Assembly: GCA_038373885.1 (NCBI GenBank)
Contig: JAWZYV010013171.1
Location: 62,001 to 126,000, forward strand
From: Cheiracanthium punctorium
Taxonomy: Eukaryota > Arthropoda > Arachnida > Araneae > Cheiracanthiidae
Reading direction: 5' to 3'
DNA: 64,000 bases
Every line of letters begins with the position of its first letter. The stretch's first letter is position 1. A program made the translations under genes and the position numbers. Below, one piece after another: positions 34,321 to 45,838 of the stretch. Under the pieces are notes generated by a model, which saw nothing but the letters and a program-made list of their open reading frames with translations, was not told where the DNA came from and did not search any database.

Positions 34321-34880
34321 TTCAATTACAACTACTTTAAAGAATCTAGCATTAACAAAATATCATTAGACTAGATCATTCAAAATTACAGCTGAAGTAA
34401 TAAAAAATCCAATAATTTTATTTCATTAAAATATGCAAAAGAGTTTACATGAGTGTGTGCGTGTGATTTCATTGCAGACAGAGGCGTAGCCAAGGAGGGG
34501 GTAAGGGGGGTCATAACCCCCCCCCCTTGAGAATTTTTTTGCCATACAAAATGTATATTCTTCACTACACTATCACACACACGTATACATATATATGAGT
34601 TGTAGTACTCGTAACCCCCCCCCCCCATGAAAAATTCCTGGCTACGCCCCTGATTGCAGACACTGTTTTAAGATCTTATTTTTTTTATTTAAATACGTTT
34701 TTGTATTTAAATAAACCTACCAAAAGATAAATTATATAGTCGTACACTATGACATTGACTTCTTTTTTTTTTTTTGCCTCTGAATTTTCAATCAAATTCC
34801 CCTTTGAGGAGGCTTGGCTTCATTAAATTTTGGAAATATTTTGTATATTTTGTGTGCTTTTGACAAAGGGATCTTTCATT
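34321..34880 (-). repeat. Extra partial copy of the right-arm sub-repeat
   Basis: The run CTAGCATTAACAAAATATCA...TTTACATGAGTGTG...GATTTCATTGCAGACACTGTTTTAAGATC...GAGGAGGCTTGGCTTCATTA is nearly identical to 35316-35590. The left arm has no matching extra copy next to its core. The copy is split by the MITE at 34479-34652, while the 35.4-kb copy is unsplit. Confidence 0.8.
34479..34652 (-). mobile_element. hAT-type MITE 'GGCGTAGCC' family, copy 2, fourth layer, TSD attgcaga
   Basis: Ends CAGAGGCGTAGCCAAGG and CTGGCTACGCCCCTG. Perfect 8-bp TSD attgcaga at 34471-34478 and 34653-34660. The unoccupied target ATTGCAGACACTG is present in the sister sub-repeat at about 35447. Inverse orientation to copy 1 (23861-24025). 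Confidence 0.95.
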
Positions 34881-34898
34881 TATTTCATTATTACTATT

Positions 34899-36630
34899 TA
34901 GGAAATCATAAATATCATTAGACAATTTCATTCAAAATCACATCTGAAGAAATGGAAAATCCAATAATTTTGTTTCAGTATAAAATACTAAACAGTTTAC
35001 TTCGATATGAGAGTTTATGACAAAAAATATTTCAAGATCTTGTTTTTTCAACTTTAAATGAACCTATCAAAAAATAAAGTGATGTAACTTTAACATATAT
35101 GTATATATAGAGATTCAGGTATATATATATATTTGAATTTTCACTCAAATTCCTCTTTGAAGGTGCTTTAAGTTTTGTTTTATTTTGTGTACTTCTGACA
35201 AGATGTTCTTTCATTTATAAATTTATTACGGCCCCAAAATTGAATTATATAAACATATGTAATATATATATATATATAAATTTTTGTTGAATATTTGTAT
35301 GAAAACTACTTTAAAAATCTAGCATTAACAAAATATCATTAGACTAGATCATTCAAAATTACAACTGAAGTAATAAAAAAATCCAATAATTTTATTTCAT
35401 TAAAATATGCAAAAGAGTTTACTTCTGTGTGTGTGTGTGTGATTTCATTGCAGACACTGTTTTAAGATCTTATTTTTTTATTAAAAACTTTTTTGCATTT
35501 AAATAAACCTACCAAAAGATAAATTATATAGTCAGACAGTCTCTGAATTTTCAGTCAAATTCCCCTCTGAGGAGGCTTGGCTTCATTAAATTTTGGATAT
35601 ATTTTGTGTGCTTTTGACAAAGGGATCTTCTTTCATTTATATTTTTATTATGTAAGAAACTTAGATAATGAGCTTATAACTTATGATCATACTTTAAAGA
35701 AAATTTTCCCTTAAAATCAGCAGACATATCAAAAACCAGCATAAAAAAGATATATATATATTCACACATTTTTTTCTGAAATCTCTACTCTCTAACTAAC
35801 AAGAGAGTAAAACTCCAAAAAGATTGGGTGATTAGTGGGAAAATTAAAAATAATTTTCCAAGGCAGTATGTCATGAATATGTGTCTGAAAAATAGTGGAG
35901 CAGTGAAAACTATCAAAATTTGGCTGCCCATAAAATCAAAACCATTGACACCAGGACAAAAAGGAATTGCAGGGCTTGTAACTACTGCAAAAGGAACATT
36001 CATGACAAATTTCATGAAAATCCAAGAACATTGTTGCCAACAATGGATTTTATTTGTTGATTTGACTTGTAATGTACACAGAATTTCATAACAAAAATGA
36101 TAAAAATGCTAATTTTTTAACCTGAAGGAATGACGGAACCATTAATTTTATTTCATCCTAAGATAATGCATATATATAAGCTTCTTCCTGAAGAAAATGT
36201 TTTTTGATTATAGCTTTCCCTTTTAGTGAGTTTTCACTTTTAAGTGAACTCACTAAAATTTTCTCAAAAATCAATTTCTAGCATTTTTAAAAAATACAAA
36301 AAAATATTTATCAAGCTTAGACATTTATTTCTAAAATCCTTGTACTTTAATCAACAAGGGAACAAAATTGCAAAAAGATAAATTAATTAGTGAACAAATG
36401 AGAAGATTTTTTGTTTAGAAGTGTTGCCTTAAAATCTTGATCAAAAATGATCCAAAAATTGAAATCTTCAAAAGTTTGACGAGCTATAAAACCAAAACCA
36501 TTAGCACCAGGGACAAAAAAATTCATGGGGTTTCTTACTACCACATAAGGAACATTCATGCCAAATTTTATCAAAATCCGTGATCATGGGTGTCAAACTC
36601 ATGCTTGGTTGAACTGACGCGGAATGACCC
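34899..36630 (-). repeat. Right inverted arm of the long-TIR element
   Basis: Inverse copy of 30955-32757, ending GGAATGACCC. A few substitutions and small gaps (for example CTTAGACATTTATTTC versus AACTGTCTAAACTT near 31260) show moderate age. Confidence 0.85.
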
Positions 36631-37089
36631 TGCTGCTAAAAATAATCGTGACCTTTTTTTGAAGGGAAATGACGTGCTAAAAAGTAAAGGATTCTCGTGG
36701 AGCTATGTCACCCGCAACTATTTTTTTAGAAATCAAATCTATTCTTCGTGACTGGCAACAGTCAAAACATCAGAGTTTAGTGTTCCCAGAACGAGAACAC
36801 TGCGCGTTAAAGGGTTAAACCATTCTTGAATATGTAATGACTTTTATTTTCTTGGTGTTCATCAAAAGTAGCATAATTCATTAGTCCAAAAAGAAACCAT
36901 GGTAGTTTGAAATTTATCTTGTTTACCTTTTCCAGCATATAGTGTTAATTAACAGTATTATATAGCTCAATGTACTGATTGTTTCTCTTTTATGCTCCGT
37001 TGTGTAGTTTTATGTTTATGTGCGCATCTTACTTATGCACGTTTTTTTTTTTCTCGGGGAGTCCCTTGCATATAAGTGAGAGATCACTG

Positions 37090-37596
37090 TATTTAGATTT
37101 CTTCCAAAAGCATTCATTGGCATTCCATCAGGATATAATGACAATTACTAGACACCAAGATATAATATTTAAACTCAAATCAAAAGCCCCAAAACAAAGA
37201 GAAATTGATTCCATGTTTTCAAAATTGGAAAAGTTGTCAAATATAAAATTTTTTAATTAATTAAAGTGTGAGAGTATATAATTAACTTTTACCTTTAATT
37301 TACTCCTTAATAATATTATGTTACTTCATAATTTAAGTAAGGGAATATGTAAACATTGATCTATAATACCAGCCTGCAACAATTTCTTGTTTTAAAAGTA
37401 ATAGTTGTTTTTTATTTTTTTTCACATGCTTATTTCAAAAATAATATCAGTTTTTACGTATAACGTACAGTTTTTTTTGGAAAGTAAATTTTTTAAATAA
37501 GTAAAAATACACAGATTTTTTGCGATTTGGATAGGATAAATTAATAAAGTATGTATGTTTATTTGTTTAAATAAATTCTGAAAACCTCTTACTTCA
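37090..37596. other. Right flank of the nested stack; possible old coding remnant
   Basis: A plus-strand frame (about 37099-37257) reads HQDIMTITRHQDIIFKLKSK and is free of stops, but I do not recognise it. It may be another TE remnant. Confidence 0.35.
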
Positions 37597-38702
37597 TTGA
37601 AATTACGACACATACGCCGTTTAGTTGGTACAGGAATCGAGAAAAGCAATTTTTATCATTTTTCAAATCTGATAACTTCTTTTTATTGTGCTGACATACC
37701 TGGTTTGTTACATGAATTAGAAGATATTCCTTATAATCCGAATGATTGGCGACTATTTATAGATTCCTCAAAGAGGAGTCTAAAAGCAGTTTTATTGCAT
37801 AACGAATCTAAACTTGCATCAGTTCCAGTTGCACATTCTGTTTTCATGAAAGAAACATATGAAAGTATGGAGATGCTTCTCACTAAAATAAAATACACTG
37901 AACATAAGTGGGCAATATGTGGTGACTTAAAGGTTATAGGTCAGCTTCTCGGGCAACAAAGTGGATTTACTAAATTTCCGTGCTTTATTTGTGAATGGGA
38001 TAGCAGGGACAGAGAAAGTCATTGGTTAAAAAAGGTATGGCCGAAGAGACAAGAATGGATTCCTGGTAAGAAGAATATTTTAAATGAATATTTAATAGAT
38101 CCACAAAATATTTTATTGCCCCTACTTCACATAAAATTGGGAATACTCATAAAGCAGTTTGTGAAAGCTTTGGATAAAGGTGGAAAATGTTTTGAGTATC
38201 TTATATCGAAGTTCCCAAAATTGTCTAGCGCTAAAATTAAAGAAGGTGTATTTGGATGGAACACAAATAAAGAAATTAGTTAAAGATTCCAATTTTGAAC
38301 AATGTATGACAAATAGAGAGAAGCAGGCTTGGGTTGCATTTAAAGATGTCGTAGAAGGTTTTTTTGGGAAATGAGAGAAAAGAAAATTACAAAGAACTTG
38401 TAACTGAGTTATTACGTACTTATCTTTTGGGGTGCAATATGAGCATTAAAATTCACTTCCTTCACTCACATTCGGAATACTTCCCAGACAATTTAGGAAA
38501 AATGAGTGACGAGCAAGGTGAAAGATTCCACCAGGATATAAAGGAGATGGAACGCAGATATCAAGGACGGTAGGATGTTAATATGATGGCCGATTACTAT
38601 TGGTGTTTAAAAAGAGACAGTGATGAGGACCATAAACGAAAAACCCGAAAAAGAAGCTTCTTGACTTCCAAGAAAAACACAAAAGTTATCACAATATTGT
38701 AA
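37597..38702 (+). pseudogene. C-terminal domain of an uncharacterised transposase-like family
   Basis: A 228-codon frame contains ADIPGLLHELEDIPYNPNDW, WRLFIDSSKRSLKAVLLHN, KWAICGDLKVIGQLLGQQSG, FPCFICEWDSRDRESHW and LLPLLHIKLGILIKQFVKAL. A frameshift near 38255 leads to DGTQIKKL...EKQAWVAF, a second near 38365 to NMSIKIHFLHSH and MSDEQGERFHQDIKEMERRY. An in-frame TAG (38572) then stands where the family usually has Trp, followed by DVNMMADYYWCLKRD and a basic tail. The first Asp (in IDSS), the second Asp (in GDLK) and a following C-x-x-C...H resemble an RNase H-like transposase core (inference). I recall this family from many arthropod and cnidarian hypothetical proteins. Two frameshifts and one nonsense codon make this copy dead. 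Confidence 0.75.
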
Positions 38703-39816
38703 ATGAACAGCATTATTGTGTTTAGTTAATAGTAACTACAGTTGCAAACTACATAGCAACTGTAGTTACAAACTACAGTTGTAACTACAGTTGCTATATG
38801 TATGCATTATACTGCATTTTGCTAATTTTTTCATCGTCATTTGTAAAAAATCCTTACGTGTTACATAAAATTTAGTTTACATTTTGGAATGACATCATCA
38901 TTGCTGATATAAATCAATTAAAATTTTACAAACAAGAATTTTTTTTTTTTTTTTTTGCAGGCTGGTGTAATCCACAAACCCCTTGGTCCCAAAGTGTGCA
39001 GATTTCAGAGAATCTACGGCTTTTTCATAACATCAACAACTGCTAGCAAACACAGCATTGTTTGGCATTTACTTTAGTAGAAATGACCACAGGTTTGAAA
39101 ATTAGCTATGAGATTTCCTATTAAAAAAATCCCACACAAGAAAAATGACACATTTTTATGAGAAAAAATATGTTTTTAATACATACCACAAAAACATCAT
39201 GATCAAATGAAGCATTACTTACAAAAAACTAATTTTCCATATATATACATATATATGAGTGTTAAGCAGATACGCAACAGAGTTTTCAAGAGGAAAATTA
39301 ACATGTTTTATGAAGGAAGAGCAATTGTTGGTTTGGTTTTTCTTCCTTAGATTTACAAACTAAATCATGAAACTGAGGAGAAACACATTTTACAGATAAT
39401 GCATGAACTAAAAAGTAATCTTGATAATATATATATATATTTAAATTTTTATCTGTTACAATCAATAAAAAAAAAGTATTGATGCTGTAATGATAATGAA
39501 ACAAATGTTGCATTATTTACATACTGCTTGAGATAAGCAAGAGACTTAACACAACAAATATCAATATAAATACAAAACAAGTAATCCAACATTTAAAAAA
39601 ATTATTAAATAAAATTGAGAAAATTAGTGTACTAATTAAGGAACATATGGTATATTAAATTAATGCATATTGAATATGAAAAATAATGTAGTATACATCA
39701 TTAAAACATCAGATATGATAAAATATCTGGCAGATAAATTATATGACAAAAGTATAATGAATACAAAACTACAGAATTATCACATTTTCTAATTAGACTG
39801 GAACAGTAAACATAAT
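38703..39816. other. AT-rich non-coding stretch
   Basis: Contains repeated AACTACAGTTGC phrases (38735-38800), a poly-T run (38940-38957) and two (TA)n patches. No gene recognised. Confidence 0.4.
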
Positions 39817-42011
39817 TAGGGTTTCCATTCAGTCCACCCCCCCCCCTCCAAAAAAAAAAAAAGAAAGTAAGGGGGAAAAAAAGTCTCGCATGTGATATAC
39901 AGAGGGAAAAATACTGATTGCATGTTATTTTAGAAAATATTTTTCATTTGTATGTCTAGTAAAATTAATACATTTTATTATGTAGAGAAACTTCTTGTAA
40001 AATAAGAAGAATTTCTTAACCAAATAAAAGGCAAAAATTTTGCTTTCTAAATAGTATCGTTGTTAAAAAACGGGTAAATAAAGATTAATTATATTTTTAA
40101 ATGTTCCTGGGCCGAAATGATTTTTAACCATTAATATAATTTTGTGAACAGCAGCCTTTGAAAATGCTATACACCTTATTATATGTTGTTTGCAGCTAAG
40201 GATGGCGAGAAAGCCTAAAATGCAGTGCATTTATTTACCAGGGAAGCATCGGTAGTACAGGTAATTCTTACCAACAGATCTCTGCTTAGGATGCATTTCC
40301 AAGTCACAGAAGACATAACTGCCACAAATATCTCAAAAACTAATGTATGTTATAGCATGATCTCTTTTGAAAAACAGCGTATGTAGAACTGCAGCTTCAT
40401 TTGTTAGAGCAAATGACAATTTCTATACATTATGGTCTATCAGCAGTAAATGCATTTTAATGAGACTTTACTATTATAGTTGAAAATATTGACTTTAGTA
40501 ATTGAAAATAGTTTTTTTCCTTCTTCTTTTCGCATGTGATATATGTGTTTGGATTATCGAAAAATTTAATCATATTATTGATATTTTACTACTAAAAGTT
40601 CTGTTGTGATTATACAATTAGATTTGTTTACTACTCAAATATTTCTCAATACTAACGAGAGATGGCGCTGCCTGACTGTAGCAGGCTCATAGGAAAATTA
40701 ACTTCATCCAGGAAATATTCATAGTTTATGTTTTGGCAGCACTGGAATTTTTAACACCTAGAAATTGGCAACAGCTTACCTCCCAGGTATTCCCTTTCTT
40801 TACGACCTCCAAGCCAGTCAGTAGTCAGTCAGTCACTGAACCGCGCGCTAGCTATTTGTATGTTTGTATGAAGATGCTAAAATAAATTGTTAAGTTTTAA
40901 TCTAACTGCATCCTCTTTCTTTAACGATGAATTGCTACAACAGTTCCTTACTGAGAATAGTGCTCATAGGATACATATAGATTCGATTCGATCAGATATG
41001 ATTGAACGAATAGCCTGATTTGCTCATTAATGTTTACAATAACTGTTGGAAACTGATTATTAATGTATTTGCCATAATTCATATAGAATATTACTTTTTT
41101 TTTGGTCTCAAGCAACTTGTAAATAAAACTGAAATGTACAGCGAGATTATACAAGTGCATCAATTTATTTTCATAGGCTTATTCCAAGTAATTTATACAA
41201 TATTGCCATTTCTCTATTTTTAGACAACAATTTAATAACATGACAATTTTATTCCATTAAATTATGTACATAACCACCCCCCCCCCCCCCCAAAAAAAAA
41301 ACCTAAGTACATAAAAATTACAGTAAAAGATTTTTAACACAAAACTGAGTTCTGAAAACTTTTTGTGTCAACAGAATAACTTAAATGATGTATGTGAAAA
41401 AATTCACAACTTTTTTTCAATGCTGTTGAATTTTATTAGTTAGATTTCCTGCTTAAATTTATACTTATAAGCAAAACATTTTCTGTAAGAAATGTTTAAA
41501 GGCAGTCTTATTTTAACTTACAATGTTTTTTTTTTTCTTTTGTTTGATTTACTTCCTGTTTGTCAGGTTTACAAAATGCTTAAAGGTATGTGTTTGTATG
41601 TAAAGGTAAGAGAAGTAAAAGCCCTATTTGCAGTAGGTATATGAAAAGGTGTTTGCATTTATAATTAATGTGACATATATTAAATGCACTCTATCTACAC
41701 ATTAATCATATACAATTAATAAAAAAGTCATTATCTCTTCTTTATTTTTTAAAGGAAGGGGGCTGCTGTGTTTTTACATGTCTGGGTAAGCAAAACCTTT
41801 TCATGTTAAAAAAGAGAAAAAAAAGTTTTAAATTACTTGAGAATATTGGCATTTTGTGTCAACTGATTTTTAATGTTTTATAATAATTCACTGTAAAAAA
41901 TTAATTAAACCTAGCACTGTATAACATTGTGACCAGCGTTTATATGATATAGGAGGGAAGAGAAAAGCATAAACAAAAATTTCTTGTTTTTGTTACTGTA
42001 TGGAAACCCTG
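39817..42011. mobile_element. Probable hAT-type element, 2.2 kb, holding a solo LTR
   Basis: Left end TAGGGTTTCCATTCAGTCC and right end CTGTATGGAAACCCTG are inverted (one internal mismatch over about 16 bp). Flanks aacataat (39809-39816) and aacaaaaa (42012-42019) agree at 6 of 8, so the TSD is only suggestive. No transposase frame. The solo LTR at 40602-40942 is nested. Confidence 0.55.
40602..40942 (+). mobile_element. Solo LTR, 341 bp, TSD gttc
   Basis: Starts TGTTGTGATT and ends TGCTACAACA (TG...CA with a 5-6-bp inverted terminus). Flanked by gttc on both sides (40598-40601 and 40943-40946). The interior is richer in GC than its surroundings, with GATGGCGCTGCC, iterated AGTCAGTCAGTC (possible initiator region), and an AATAAA at about 40881, as in a U3-R-U5 layout. 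No internal retroelement sequence adjoins, so it is a solo LTR. A 4-bp TSD would suit Ty3/gypsy-type elements (inference). Confidence 0.65.
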
Positions 42012-42019
42012 AACAAAAA

Positions 42020-45000
42020 TAACAATTTTATACACATAAAAAAAAAGAATAAAACTAAGGGCTAAATATTTTTTTTAAACATAAAATATTCAATTCTGGA
42101 AGAATTAACTATGATGAATACTTATTTATTTTGATGGAAGATTTTTTTTCTGTTTTAGATATGCAAATCATCATTCTTAATATTTATAAAACAAAATTAA
42201 ACACACATACTGAAACTTTTGATGATTAACTTCACAGTTGTTATGGAGCAGATACTTAAACCAATTAAGACAGTTTAGCTTATATATCAATCAATATAGG
42301 ATAGATTTAAAAGTATGTGTCAGATATACCAAGCTTTTGTGTATCAAGGGTAAACCTCACATCAATTTTTAAGGCAGGGATGGTTAAAGGAGTTTCAATT
42401 TATATTATTTTTCAAAAGTAGCCTACGTATATAAATTCAGTAGCTTGTTATGATATTTTGAAATAATAAACAGATTTAACATTTTTAAAAAGTATTTTCT
42501 CATCATTTTATAAAGTAAGTTTATAATGCTGAAGAAAAAAAGAAAGGAAAGATAACCTATTACACGCTTTTCACCTTAAAAAAAAAAAGATAAACTATTG
42601 CATGCTTCAAAGGAAGATAAAGTATGATACGCCTATTTATCCTGCTCTCTTAGCTTGCCATATAAGCATTTGTGATTACCTTTCGGCACATCTCAAATAA
42701 CTGCACAACAAGTTATGTGAAATTGAGACAGGAAAAAACACAGTCGCAGAGAACTGAAGTAAAGTCTAAAATTCTCAATTTACTGCTTTTCTCAGCTTAT
42801 CAACTACCTTTTCTAAAACTGGTATGCAACTCAGCAAAAAGCAGATAAAAATTAAAACTTATAAAATTAAAGCTTATTTTCTGACATGAAACTGAATTTA
42901 TTGATTTAGCAAGAAGTAGAATTAAAAGTCTAGTTTAACTGCATGTATCGCCCGTTTCTGCAATGGTTTGGCTTATAAGTTCACTAAGAATTTATTATTA
43001 TTATTTTTTTTAAATAATGGGCTTTCTCAAAACTTCAAAATCTTTGGCTAAGAAAATAACAATCAGTGATGGTTGATATTTCTAAATTAATATCCGTTGG
43101 GAGTTTACAAAAACAACAGGCAAAGGCATTTTATTACTTCTATTAAAATCATACAAAGGATATTCAAGAAAATTTTCCAAAATTATTCAAAACAAAGGTT
43201 TCAACATTTGTGGTGATTTTTTTTCTACAGGAAAGTAAACTGACTAATAACCTCTGAAATTAACACCATGTAAAACTGAAAGCAAAAGCTAGCAAAAACT
43301 AAAGCAATTAATTTACAGGAAAAAAAAATTATTTAACAATAATCAAAACCAAAAAATGTATAAATTCAAAAGGTAAAAACTTATCACTACACCTACAAAA
43401 ATACAAATAAATAAATAAAAATTATGTTCATTAAATAGATTTTTTAAATAATTCTAAAACAATGAAAAATCACACTAATGTATCTTAAGAGTGTAGAAAA
43501 CCATAAAAAGTATTTTTTTAATTATCTGCGAACTAACTGCAAAGTTAATCATCAAATGAATGAAACTAATTATGAGGCATAAATGAATATTATTCAAATA
43601 TGTTTAATGAATCAATCTAACTTCAGTGCTGTTTTGAACATTTTTATAAGCAAGCCAAGCTTTATATATAGATATATTTTTTCTTCAGAAAATAGAATTA
43701 AATTTGAAATAGCAATATCAAATTTTTTAAACAAGCTATCGATTTTTTAGAAGAATAATGTATGTGATATGATCTAAAAGCAAAACAGCATTCAGAATAG
43801 ACTTAAAATTTTTCTTAGGCATGAAAGTTTGAGATACAGAGAAAACTTGATTATCAAACCCTTATGATCTACATTAAAAGAGCTGGATAATAATGTTAAA
43901 ATTTTAATGAAAATATACAATGGTATCATTACATATGTATAATAATAAATTTAAAATATTCATCATCTTTATACATCATGAAGTACAAATTAAGTAATTA
44001 ACATTTTATTAATTGGAAATCTCGTGCAATTGTACATAAATAATGTTTTACAAAGTTTTTCATTTACATATATATATATTTAATTATTGTATAAGAAACA
44101 TTTCCCCCTGAAAATTTGTGGAGTTTTTTTGAGCTAATATTGAAAATGTTCATAGAAGTAATTATTAATGATTAAACATTAAAATTAATCACGATGCACC
44201 CCCTCCCCTAAATAAATAAATATAATGTCAAAAAAGTCAAAATTAATATTTTTAAAGGGCTGAAAATAAGCTTGTTTGTTTTTTAACAGTAATTATAACA
44301 TTTGTAAACTGAATGCATAGATATGCATGTATGCTAAGATAAACTGATCCTTAAAGTTGTGGTTCTAAAAAATCTAAGTAGGGTTAATTTGGGGCCTGGT
44401 TCTGGAATGGGGGTGCTTGCATTTTTCTTATGCATACAACATTTTCAACAAATAAATTTCACAGAAATATATTTTGTGACATAGAAATGTTATTTTTATC
44501 CATATATCTAATTACATAAATTATATTTCCATGATAAAAAACCATTGGATATAAAACTTTATTATTAAGTATTCAAAAACAGGCAAATCTGCTAAACAAA
44601 TTCTACAGTAGTTTCAAATTATTGAGAACCATATTTTATACATATTGACTAAAGTGAAAGATATAGAGGAATTATAATCTAATAGGTGTACTAATCAGTT
44701 TTAAGGAGTAGTTATAAGTAATTCAATGAGTAATTTAATTTTTATCTTGCTTTTAAAAACATACTTTCAATATACTGGGAAAATACTCTATACTTAAAGA
44801 AAAGTAAAAACATTTTACTCTAAAATGCATTCTGCATTTAAAGAACTTAGAAGCGCAATTATGAACTAGATGATCACAATAGTTTTGTTGGATGCAATAA
44901 TAAATTTTTAAAACTGCTATAAAAATGCGTACTTAAAAAATTCAGAAATCTTTTACTCTAAAATGCATTAAGAGTAAAATGAAATTTGAGCAAAGATAAC

Positions 45001-45549
45001 TCTTCTAAAGCATAGTTATGAGCTAGATAATCATGGATTCTCAGTAGTTGGACAGGTAGTTCAGTGCAGTTAGAATACTTAGTATTTAAAAAAAAAATCT
45101 AACAATAATAGCATAAAAACCTGACTAAATACTTTAAAACAAAGAGTATCATGGAAACTTTTTCTTAATTAACCCTGAGTCTTCTATTTTACTATGACAT
45201 GGTTGGTTCTCTTTGGTTGCTGATGATAGGTATTGTAAAAAAATTGCTGGTGCATTATGCAAAAAACACATGGACATCCAACTGACACAGACAAACATAT
45301 TTATATATTATACATGGAAACGCTGAAACACACATTAATATTCAACATATATCACAGCTATAATAAATAGAAAATGTTGAAATTACTGATTTTTACCAAC
45401 ATGTAAAGAAAAGACAGATTGGTTTGCCCCCCTACCCCCAGTTTTTCTTTGTACAAGACGCAGCAAATAATGCCACAAGTTTGATTTCACTTTTTTTTTT
45501 TCTTCATTCACAGTCCTCTATTCACACAAGTTCATGAGAATGAGCTTTG
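42020..45549. other. Long AT-rich stretch downstream of the ABCA stop
   Basis: No open frame, TIR pair or known repeat recognised. It could be intergenic or hold an extended ABCA 3' UTR; transcript data would be needed to say which. Confidence 0.4.
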
Positions 45550-45560
45550 TTTATTTTATT
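45550..45560 (-). promoter_or_regulatory. Candidate poly(A) signals of the ABCA gene
   Basis: Two overlapping AATAAA hexamers on the minus strand, about 65-75 nt past the stop codon. AATAAA is common in AT-rich DNA, so this is only positional support. Confidence 0.35.
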
Positions 45561-45625
45561 TTTTTATATATTTTTGGCAGGTTTCTATGGTGTGAGAAAC
45601 AAGTTTTTGAGAGTTTGTGTTTGTT

Positions 45626-45726
45626 TTATACCATATGTGCAGGTGATTGATTGTTTCCGGACGCATATGAATGTCGGACCAGCAACTCTATATCGCCCGT
45701 AACAGCAGCACCATTTTCACCAGTAC
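45626..45726 (-). CDS. ABCA transporter, last coding exon (C-terminal tail and stop)
   Basis: Acceptor TTTTCAG at 45727 and beyond. Two bases complete a Ser codon started in the previous exon. Then 32 codons (TGENGAAVTGDIELLVRHSY ... SPAHMV) and TAA at 45628-45626. This tail is not conserved in ABCA proteins; the reading frame fits only with the donor at 47733. The protein ends in Val, but AHMV is not a canonical class I PDZ ligand because position -2 is His. Confidence 0.75.
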
Positions 45727-45838
45727 CTGAAAAGAAAAACTAACAGTAAGTACACAAAAACTCATAAATATTTGCATACACACATTTATTATCAAAAATT
45801 TGTGTATGTAATTCTTATTTTCTTAAAATAGTGATTAC

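Larger units (their letters stand above)
30955..36630. mobile_element. 5.7-kb long-TIR element with uncharacterised transposase-like remnants, TSD tgct
   Basis: The termini GGGTCATTCC / GGAATGACCC begin inverted arms of about 1.8 kb (30955-32757 and 34899-36630) that read nearly identically over long stretches. The 4-bp TSD tgct lies at 30951-30954 and 36631-36634; the unoccupied target at about 7915 confirms the joint. The core (32758-34320) holds a decayed minus-strand gene fragment (33007-33545). The right side carries an extra partial arm copy (34321-34880). I could not place it in a known superfamily; several with 4-bp TSDs exist. Confidence 0.85.
30761..36814. mobile_element. piggyBac-like foldback MITE, second layer, split copy (TTAA target)
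   Basis: Left TTAA (30757-30760) followed by CCCTTTGAGGCGC; right GCGCGTTAAAGGG followed by TTAA (36815-36818). The left half (30761-30950) and right half (36631-36814) match, in order, the continuous copy at 7634-8114: CAGCAAGATGGCGGACAATC, CGCATTCTTCCATTTTTCAG, then TAAAAATAATCGTGACC, AGTAAAGGATTCTCGTGG and TTCTTCGTGACTGGCAACAG. It is interrupted by the element 30955-36630. Confidence 0.88.
30471..37089. mobile_element. Tigger-like element, outermost layer of a four-level stack (TA target)
   Basis: The left end CAGTGATCTCTCAC and right end GTGAGAGATCACTG are perfect inverse copies flanked by TA (30469-30470 and 37090-37091). Subterminal TTATGCAC / GTGCATAAG phrases are shared. Without its internal insertion it would be about 0.56 kb, a MITE. 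Its body is 30471-30756 plus 36815-37089. Confidence 0.85.

Noticed and set aside
31015..36574. Mirrored open frames (MNVPFAVVTSPAIPFCPGVN and MNVPYVVV... types) in the two arms
   Set aside because: They lie in the inverted arms and sub-repeats of the long-TIR element and resemble no protein; repeat read-through is the simpler explanation.
43000..45500. Search for additional ABCA or neighbouring-gene exons
   Set aside because: No splice-flanked frame with recognisable content was found; the ABCA stop at 45626 fits as the gene's end.
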